Shown here one piece after another: positions 6,597-11,485 of a DNA stretch of 11,485 bases. A program made the translations under genes and the position numbers. Source of the DNA: Hyphomicrobiales bacterium (lineage in GTDB: Bacteria > Pseudomonadota > Alphaproteobacteria > Rhizobiales > Aestuariivirgaceae); assembly GCA_023266715.1 (NCBI GenBank), contig JAHFPK010000059.1, positions 1 to 11,485 on the forward strand, read 5' to 3'. Every line of letters starts with the position of its first letter. The first letter of the stretch is position 1. The notes under the pieces were generated by a model. The model did not search any database. It was not told where the DNA came from and saw only the letters and a program-made list of their open reading frames with translations.

Positions 6597-6608
6597 CAAA
6601 GCGCTTTG
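6597..6608. promoter_or_regulatory. LacI-type operator at the aglE promoter
   Basis: CAAAGCGCTTTG is a perfect 12-bp palindrome with the central CG typical of LacI-family sites. It repeats the 10-bp core of the aglR-proximal operator, with centres 112 bp apart. It overlaps the expected transcription start of aglE, so AglR binding would block initiation. Confidence 0.8.
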
Positions 6609-6680
6609 GGAAAAATCAAAAAATAAGCCCAGGGACAGCAGTTTCGTGCCTGCAACTTTGTGTAATGGGAGGACTAAACC

Positions 6681-8036
6681 GTGAAGAAGAACCTGTTTCT
6701 AGGTGCAGCGCTTGCTGCCATTTTTGTAACAACCCCCGCTCTTGCCGAACTCAAATATAAGCCCGGCGAAGATGCCAAGTTCACCTGGGTCAATCTTGAT
6801 GAACTGAAAAAGGTTGATCTCAAGGGCGAAACTCTCACCATATTCGGCCCCTGGCGCGGCGACGACGAGACCCATGTTCAAGTTGTTCTCGAGTATTTCC
6901 GTGAAGCCACTGGCGCTGACGTAAAATATTCTTCCTCTGAAAATTATGAGCAGCAGGTCGTGATCGACACCCAGGCAGGCAGCCCGGCAAACATTTCCGT
7001 GTTGCCGCAACCCGGTCTCATCGCGGATCTCGCAAGCAAGGGCCTCCTGTCCCCACTCACCGATGCCGACAAGGCCTGGATGATCGAGAATTACGGCGCC
7101 GGTCAGTCATGGGTCGATATCGGCACCGCCAAGGACAAGGACGGCAAGCCGCAATTCCTCGGCTTCTCCTACAAGACAGACTTGAAGAGCCTTGTCTGGT
7201 ACAGCCCGGAGAACTTCGCGGACGCTGGCTATGAAGTTCCGAAAACCATGGAAGAGCTCATCGCCCTTTCCGACAAGATCGTGGCCGATGGCGGCAAGCC
7301 CTGGTGCATTGGCCTTGGTTCAGGTGGTGCGACCGGTTGGCCCGCAACCGACTGGATTGAAGATATCATGTTGCGCACGCAGCCCCCGGAAGTTTATGAC
7401 AAGTGGGTCACCAACGAAGTAAAGTTCACTGATCCCGCAGTAACAGGCGCATTGGATATTTTCGGCTCCTTCGCCAAGAATGACGCCTATGTGGATGGCG
7501 GTGCTGCAGGTGTTGCCTCAACCGACTTCCGCGACAGCCCCAAGGGCCTCTTCACCACCCCGCCCAAGTGCTACATGCACCATCAGGCTTCCTTCATTCC
7601 TTCCTTCTTCCCGGAAGGAACCAAGATGGGCGAGGATGCGGACTTCTTTTATTTCCCGACCTATGCCTCGAAGCCTGAGCTGGGCAAACCCGTTCTTGGT
7701 GCTGGCACGCTTTTCACGATCACCAAGGATTCAAAGGCAGCGCGCGCCTTCATCGATTTCCTGAAGCTGCCGCTCGCCCATGAACTGTGGATGGCAGACG
7801 GAGGCTTCCTGACCCCGCTCAAGTCTGCAAATCCCGCGGCTTATGCCAACGACGCTGCCCGCAAGCAGGGTGACATCATGGCAACCGCCTCCACCTTCCG
7901 CTTCGACGGTTCAGACCTGATGCCAGGCAAGATCGGCGCCGGCGCCTTCTGGACCGGCATGGTGGATTTCGTCGGCGGCAAGTCGTCAGCCGATACGGCG
8001 GCGGAAATCCAGAAAGCCTGGGACGCCATTAAGTAG
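6681..8036 (+). CDS. aglE: Alpha-glucoside ABC transporter, periplasmic substrate-binding protein
   Basis: A 451-residue family 1 extracellular sugar-binding protein closely resembling rhizobial AglE, which delivers alpha-glucosides such as trehalose, sucrose and maltose to the importer. A Sec signal peptide is clear: KK near the N-terminus, a hydrophobic core, and probable cleavage after TPALA near residue 22. Distinctive segments are FGPWRGDDE (~55), QAGSPANISVLPQPGL (~97-112), SLVWYSPENF, CIGLGSGGATGWPATDWIED, DSPKGLFTTPPKCYMHHQASF, and FRFDGSDLMPGKIGAGAFWTGMVDF near the C-terminus. Two cysteines (in PWCIG and PKCYMH) could form a disulfide. Translation starts at GTG 6681, eight bases after a strong GGGAGG (6667-6672). 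It is the first gene of an operon repressed by the adjacent LacI protein. The transporter class is secure; the preferred sugar is inferred from similarity and the ThuA-like neighbour. Confidence 0.92.
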   Translation: MKKNLFLGAALAAIFVTTPALAELKYKPGEDAKFTWVNLDELKKVDLKGETLTIFGPWRGDDETHVQVVLEYFREATGADVKYSSSENYEQQVVIDTQAGSPANISVLPQPGLIADLASKGLLSPLTDADKAWMIENYGAGQSWVDIGTAKDKDGKPQFLGFSYKTDLKSLVWYSPENFADAGYEVPKTMEELIALSDKIVADGGKPWCIGLGSGGATGWPATDWIEDIMLRTQPPEVYDKWVTNEVKFTDPAVTGALDIFGSFAKNDAYVDGGAAGVASTDFRDSPKGLFTTPPKCYMHHQASFIPSFFPEGTKMGEDADFFYFPTYASKPELGKPVLGAGTLFTITKDSKAARAFIDFLKLPLAHELWMADGGFLTPLKSANPAAYANDAARKQGDIMATASTFRFDGSDLMPGKIGAGAFWTGMVDFVGGKSSADTAAEIQKAWDAIK

Positions 8037-8079
8037 GCAGGGTCTCTCCCAGCCCTGACGACATGGCTCCGGGTTGGAA

Positions 8080-8124
8080 GCATGTTGCGGCAAAGTTTTT
8101 ATGACTTTGCCGACAACAACATGC
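8080..8124 (+). ncRNA. Large bulged stem-loop in the aglE-aglF intergenic region
   Basis: GCATGTTG (8080-8087) pairs with CAACATGC (8117-8124), and CGGCAAAGT (8088-8096) pairs with ACTTTGCCG (8104-8112). This gives 17 base pairs with a 7-base loop and a 4-base bulge on the 3' side. No run of T follows, so it is not a canonical terminator. Its likely role is as a 3' stabiliser of aglE mRNA that allows excess binding protein, or as a processing or attenuation site. This is a structural element of the transcript; no separate RNA product is claimed. Confidence 0.7.
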
Positions 8125-8152
8125 TCCATATTAGTAACCTGGCGCGAATTCT

Positions 8153-8182
8153 TTTCACTTGGGTGAAATCACCCAAGTGGAA
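8153..8182 (+). ncRNA. Second stem-loop in the aglE-aglF intergenic region
   Basis: CACTTGGGTG (8156-8165) pairs perfectly with CACCCAAGTG (8170-8179) around the tetraloop AAAT. A G-U pair and two A-U pairs extend the stem outward to 8153-8182, giving about 13 pairs. It lies 28 bases after the first hairpin and about 50 bases before the aglF ribosome site, without a T run on its 3' side. It is most likely an mRNA-stability or differential-expression element. As a DNA palindrome it could instead be a protein-binding site. Confidence 0.65.
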
Positions 8183-8243
8183 CGCGCGCCACCGGCCCGG
8201 AGCACTTTTTTCCGTGCATTGAATTATTCGCGGAGTGACAGCT

Positions 8244-9257
8244 ATGACAGCCCAGATTCTCTATGCGTTCATAACCATCATTGTAGGTGTTGGCGGATGC
8301 TTTGGTTATTTCTATGGATCAAACTGGTTGCTCGACAGGGTTCTCCCAGCCGATGCCAGCAATGACGCCAGCGCCGTGCGCAATTTGAAGCTGCAAGCGA
8401 TGATCAGGCCATGGCTGTTTCTCGGGCCTGCCCTGCTTCTGCTCACCGTCTATCTCATCTACCCCGTCATTGAAACAATTTGGCTGTCTTTCCACGGCAA
8501 AGCCGGTGAAGACTTCGTTGGCTTGTCCAACTATGTCTGGGCTTTCAGCGACGCCCAGTTCCGGCAATCCATTTTCAACAACCTCATGTGGCTGCTGGTG
8601 GTGCCTGCGGCCTGCACCTTTTTTGGGCTGATAATCGCGGTGCTCACAGACCGCATCTGGTGGGGCAACCTTGCCCGCTCACTGATATTTCTGCCGCTGG
8701 CCATCTCGTTCGTCGGCGCCAGCGTCATATGGAAATTCGTTTATGACTATCGCGGCGAGGGCCAGGAACAGATAGGTATTCTCAATGCCATCATCACTTA
8801 TTTCGGCGGCGACCCGCAGGTGTGGATATCCCTGCCTTTCTGGAACAATTTCTTCCTCATGGTCATCCTCATCTGGATTCAAACCGGTTTTGCCGCGGTA
8901 ATTCTGGGTGCAGCGCTGCGCGGCATTCCCGAAGACACACTGGAAGCAGCCACCATTGATGGCGCTGGTCCCTTCAAGATTTTTTACCGCATCATGGTGC
9001 CGCAAATCATGGGAACCATCATCGTTGTGTGGACCACCATCACCGTTCTGGTGCTCAAGGTGTTTGACATCGTCTTGACCATGACCAACGGCCAATGGAA
9101 CACGCAGGTGCTGGCCAACCTCATGTTTGACTGGATGTTCCGCGGCGGCGGCGACTTCGGCCGCGGCGCTGCCATTGCCATTGTCATCATGATTGCGGTT
9201 CTTCCCATCATGATCTGGAACATTCGCCAGGCCAATGCCGAGCAGGGAGGGCACTGA
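8244..9257 (+). CDS. aglF: Alpha-glucoside ABC transporter permease AglF
   Basis: A 337-residue inner-membrane permease of the MalF-like binding-protein-dependent family. About seven membrane segments are visible: an N-terminal helix (~5-23), one following IRPWLFLGPALL (~57-78), then segments around NNLMWLLVVPAA, SLIFLPLAISFV, FFLMVILIWIQTG, TIIVVWTTITVLV and AIAIVIMIAVLPI. The EAA loop that docks with the ATPase is EAATIDGAGPFKIFYRIMVP, beginning at residue 234. A GTG at 8235 also opens the frame, but GGAG at 8232-8235 is correctly spaced for ATG 8244. The gene follows aglE after 207 bases containing two hairpins and precedes aglG by one base, so aglF, aglG and aglK are tightly coupled. It forms the heterodimeric pore with AglG. 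Confidence 0.92.
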   Translation: MTAQILYAFITIIVGVGGCFGYFYGSNWLLDRVLPADASNDASAVRNLKLQAMIRPWLFLGPALLLLTVYLIYPVIETIWLSFHGKAGEDFVGLSNYVWAFSDAQFRQSIFNNLMWLLVVPAACTFFGLIIAVLTDRIWWGNLARSLIFLPLAISFVGASVIWKFVYDYRGEGQEQIGILNAIITYFGGDPQVWISLPFWNNFFLMVILIWIQTGFAAVILGAALRGIPEDTLEAATIDGAGPFKIFYRIMVPQIMGTIIVVWTTITVLVLKVFDIVLTMTNGQWNTQVLANLMFDWMFRGGGDFGRGAAIAIVIMIAVLPIMIWNIRQANAEQGGH

Positions 9258-9258
9258 G

Positions 9259-10416
9259 ATGTTCAAGAAAATTTCCCTCGAACCCTCGCGCTTTGCACTT
9301 CACTTCGCAGTGCTTGTGATCATCATCCTGTGGACGTTGCCAACCGCTGGCCTGCTCATTTCTTCGCTCCGCGACAAGAACCAGCTCGCAGCATCTGGCT
9401 GGTGGACAGCCCTGACAAGCGCTGACCGCAACCAGGTGGGCCGCATGAAGGGCAAGGCCGATCAGGGCGAAAAAGACGGCAAATTTGTCATCGAAGGCAA
9501 TCTCTTTGAGGGCGCCGATGCCGTCTCTGGAAAAGTTTCTGCCTTTGGTACCAAGGTGCAAAACCCGGGTGCCAATCCGGCAGGCTCAACGGTTGAGCTT
9601 GAAGGCGGCCAGACCCTGACCGTGAATGCCGATGGCACCTATGTGCTTACCTCGCCAACAGCATTTGAAAATGATCGTGGCGGCCGCGTATTCTACATCT
9701 CGTCCCAGCCGCCACGCTTCACCGTGGAAAACTATGAGACCGTGCTTTTCTCCCAAGGCATTGGTCGCTCCTTTGTGAATTCGTTGACGGTAACAATCCC
9801 CGCTACCATCATCCCCATTCTGATTGCGGCCTTTGCCGCCTATGCCTTGGCCTGGATGAAACTGCCCTTCCGCGGCCTCATCATTGCAATCATCGTGGGC
9901 CTTCTCGTTGTGCCCCTGCAAATGTCGCTCATCCCGCTGCTGAAACTTTACAACGCGGCAGGAACCTTCATGGGCGTACCATCCAAAACCTACCTCGGCA
10001 TCTGGCTGGCCCACACAGGCTTCGGCTTGCCCTTCGCCATCTATCTCCTGCGCAGCTACATCGCGGGCCTGCCAAAGGACCTGATTGAATCCGCCCAGAT
10101 TGACGGCGCCAATGATTTCAAGATTTTCCGCCGCATCATTCTGCCGCTCACCTTCCCGGCGCTTGCCTCCTTCGCCATCTTCCAATTTCTCTGGGTGTGG
10201 AATGACCTGCTCGTGGCCATCGTGTTCCTGGGCAGCGGTGACGATCAACTCGTGCTCACGGGAAGGCTCAACGCCCTGCTCGGTTCGCGCGGCGGCAACT
10301 GGGAAATCCTCACCGCTTCCGCCTTCGTCACCATCATCGTTCCACTTACCGTATTCTTCTCACTGCAACGTTACTTCGTGCGCGGCCTGCTCGCAGGCTC
10401 AGTTAAGGGAGGCTGA
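9259..10416 (+). CDS. aglG: Alpha-glucoside ABC transporter permease AglG, with large periplasmic insertion
   Basis: A 385-residue MalG-like permease, partner of AglF. The first membrane segment (~14-35) is followed by about 100 soluble residues (~50-150) that are Gly-, Asp- and Val-rich and look all-beta, with a VNADGTYVLTSP turn motif. The usual FTVENY (~154-159) then leads into the membrane core: NSLTVTIPATIIPILIAAFAAY, IIAIIVGLLVVPLQM, IWLAHTGFGLPFAIYLL, FPALASFAIFQFLWVW and a last helix near TIIVPLTVFFSL. The EAA loop ESAQIDGANDFKIFRRIILP begins at residue 277. Ordinary MalG permeases are near 280-300 residues; the excess is the insertion, which I recall as a feature of AglG-type proteins. 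ATG 9259 follows AGGGAGG (9244-9250), so the in-frame ATG at 9235 is not needed. aglK starts two bases after the stop. Confidence 0.92.
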   Translation: MFKKISLEPSRFALHFAVLVIIILWTLPTAGLLISSLRDKNQLAASGWWTALTSADRNQVGRMKGKADQGEKDGKFVIEGNLFEGADAVSGKVSAFGTKVQNPGANPAGSTVELEGGQTLTVNADGTYVLTSPTAFENDRGGRVFYISSQPPRFTVENYETVLFSQGIGRSFVNSLTVTIPATIIPILIAAFAAYALAWMKLPFRGLIIAIIVGLLVVPLQMSLIPLLKLYNAAGTFMGVPSKTYLGIWLAHTGFGLPFAIYLLRSYIAGLPKDLIESAQIDGANDFKIFRRIILPLTFPALASFAIFQFLWVWNDLLVAIVFLGSGDDQLVLTGRLNALLGSRGGNWEILTASAFVTIIVPLTVFFSLQRYFVRGLLAGSVKGG

Positions 10417-10418
10417 TC

Positions 10419-11420
10419 ATGGCCGATATCAAACTCACAAATCTCAACAAGTCCTACGGCGCAGTTCACATCCTCAAAGACGTAAATCTCGACATCAAGT
10501 CGGGCGAATTCATCGTCTTTGTAGGCCCCTCGGGCTGCGGCAAGTCCACCCTGTTGCGTTCGATCTCAGGCCTGGACAGTGTCACATCGGGTACGCTCGA
10601 AATCGACAATGCTGTGGTCAATGAGGTGCCGCCGTCAAAACGCGGCATTGCCATGGTGTTCCAGTCCTATGCGCTCTATCCCCACATGAGCGTGTTTGAG
10701 AACATCGGCTTTGCCCTCGAAAATCAGGGCCTCAGCCGCGCCGAAATCAAAAAGAAAGTTGAAGCCGTTGGCGAGATGCTGCAACTCACCTCCTATCTCA
10801 CCCGCCTTCCAAAGGCCCTGTCCGGCGGCCAGCGCCAGCGTGTGGCCATCGGCCGAGCAATTGTGCGTGGTGCGAAAGTATTTCTCTTCGATGAACCGCT
10901 TTCAAACCTTGATGCAGCCCTTCGCGTGCAAATGCGCATGGAAATTGCCAAGCTAAAGCGTGACCTGCCCAACACCACCATGGTTTACGTGACCCATGAC
11001 CAGGTGGAGGCCATGACCATGGCCGATCGTATCGTCGTTCTGCAGGCGGGCAAGGTTCAGCAGGTTGGCACACCCATGGAACTTTACGAAAATCCAAACA
11101 GTGTTTTCGTCGCGGGCTTCATCGGCTCGCCCAAAATGAATTTTATCACCGGTGCTCCCGCTGAAAAGCTCAAAGCCAAGACCATCGGCGTGCGCCCGGA
11201 ACATTTTGAATTCTCCGACACCAAGACCGATATCGCCGGAACCGTGGACTATACGGAAATCCTCGGCAGTGACAGCTTCCTCTATGTCTCCACGCCATCC
11301 GGCATGCTCACCGTGCGCCAACCCGGTCGCACTGAATACAAAACCGGACAGAAATTGAATTTGAAACCTTTGGCCCAGCATGTGCATCGCTTCGGCGCTA
11401 ACGATCTGCGCCTGAACTGA
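10419..11420 (+). CDS. aglK: Alpha-glucoside ABC transporter ATPase (MalK/UgpC type)
   Basis: A 333-residue cytoplasmic ATPase that energises sugar uptake through AglF-AglG. All nucleotide-binding elements are present: Walker A GPSGCGKST (36-44), Q-loop Gln82 in VFQSYALYPHM, signature LSGGQ (134-138), Walker B KVFLFDE with Glu159, D-loop SNLD (162-165) and switch His193. After ~235 comes a TOBE-type regulatory domain with MNFITG and GVRPEHF (257-263), as in MalK/UgpC proteins. This domain is somewhat shorter than in MalK of about 370 residues. AAGGGAGG at 10405-10412 lies inside the end of aglG and is well spaced for ATG 10419. The next gene begins 14 bases after the stop with no terminator between, so the operon continues beyond the window. 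Confidence 0.94.
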   Translation: MADIKLTNLNKSYGAVHILKDVNLDIKSGEFIVFVGPSGCGKSTLLRSISGLDSVTSGTLEIDNAVVNEVPPSKRGIAMVFQSYALYPHMSVFENIGFALENQGLSRAEIKKKVEAVGEMLQLTSYLTRLPKALSGGQRQRVAIGRAIVRGAKVFLFDEPLSNLDAALRVQMRMEIAKLKRDLPNTTMVYVTHDQVEAMTMADRIVVLQAGKVQQVGTPMELYENPNSVFVAGFIGSPKMNFITGAPAEKLKAKTIGVRPEHFEFSDTKTDIAGTVDYTEILGSDSFLYVSTPSGMLTVRQPGRTEYKTGQKLNLKPLAQHVHRFGANDLRLN

Positions 11421-11434
11421 TTGCGAGTAAAGAA

Positions 11435-11485
11435 ATGACAATCCGCGCCCTGATCTGGAACGAAAACGAACACGAAAAAACCAAT
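11435..11485 (+). CDS. thuA: ThuA-like protein (3'-truncated; first 17 codons)
   Basis: ATG at 11435 opens a frame that runs to the end of the window and encodes MTIRALIWNENEHEKTN. This resembles the N-terminus of rhizobial ThuA proteins, which begin with a short beta strand, then W(G/N)E(N/F) and HE(Q/K)xN. ThuA and its partner ThuB act on trehalose and related disaccharides through 3-keto intermediates. Location immediately after an alpha-glucoside importer is the classic place for thuA. The gap from aglK is 14 bases and contains only a weak purine-rich ribosome site. Only 17 residues are visible, so identity rests on a short match plus context. Confidence 0.7.
   Translation, partial: MTIRALIWNENEHEKTN

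Noticed and set aside
8107..8134. Possible internal promoter TTGCCG-16-TATTAG before aglF
   Set aside because: Only four of six matches in each element, and the -35 lies within the arm of a strong hairpin. The match is too weak to list as a feature.
8080..8182. Hairpins considered as rho-independent terminators of aglE
   Set aside because: Neither stem is followed by a T run on the plus strand, and the permease and ATPase genes downstream need read-through from the same promoter.
8679..9266. Minus-strand open frame (195 codons) opposite aglF
   Set aside because: It has the same low-complexity His/Asp/Asn-rich character and no recognisable domain. It is a shadow of the permease reading frame.
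9586..10248. Long minus-strand open frame (220 codons) opposite aglG
   Set aside because: Its product is a His/Glu/Asp/Gly-rich sequence typical of the antisense of a hydrophobic membrane protein, and aglG on the other strand has clear family motifs throughout.

Overview
The window reads as one chromosomal catabolic locus of an alphaproteobacterium, probably of the Hyphomicrobiales (Rhizobiales). The evidence is moderately GC-rich coding sequence, dense packing with ATGA and TTGA stop/start overlaps, and a gene set (AglR-AglE-AglF-AglG-AglK-ThuA beside DgoK-DgoA and an AraD1/GguC-like protein) typical of rhizobial sugar-uptake loci. Nothing suggests a prophage, insertion sequence, CRISPR array or RNA gene. 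Coding density is high and the only large non-coding gaps (6475-6680 and 8037-8243) are rich in structured signals.

Left part (1-5436, plus strand). The window opens inside a glutamine-synthetase-family gene of the gamma-glutamylpolyamine synthetase type, followed by a proline racemase/hydroxyproline epimerase-family gene whose two catalytic cysteine positions are Ser and Thr. A convincing sigma70-type promoter (2132-2160) then starts a tightly coupled operon: an AraD1/GguC-like FAH-fold protein, 2-dehydro-3-deoxygalactonokinase (DgoK), 2-dehydro-3-deoxy-6-phosphogalactonate aldolase (DgoA) and a short-chain dehydrogenase. DgoK and DgoA are the last two steps of the DeLey-Doudoroff route (2-keto-3-deoxygalactonate to pyruvate plus glyceraldehyde 3-phosphate). 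The lactonase and galactonate dehydratase of that route are not in the window.

Middle (5437-6680). A LacI-family repressor gene on the minus strand ends exactly where the dehydrogenase gene ends, with no base between the two stop codons. It diverges from the transport operon. The divergent intergenic region holds two LacI-type palindromes (AAAGCGCTTT) whose centres are 112 bp apart, and between them a different perfect 15-bp palindrome.

Right part (6681-11485, plus strand). This is a complete alpha-glucoside-type ABC importer: periplasmic binding protein AglE, permeases AglF and AglG, and ATPase AglK. The first codons of a ThuA-like gene follow. Two strong RNA hairpins separate aglE from aglF, which fits production of binding protein in excess over the membrane parts. 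ThuA-type proteins act in 3-keto-disaccharide catabolism of trehalose and related sugars, so the right-hand operon probably imports a disaccharide under AglR control. The left-hand operon handles keto-deoxy sugar acids and does not share the AglR operators.

I do not see a wholly new system. The points most worth checking are the Ser/Thr active-site pair of the racemase-like protein, the extra palindrome in the aglR-aglE region, the paired hairpins, and the role of the AraD1-like and dehydrogenase genes next to dgoK and dgoA.
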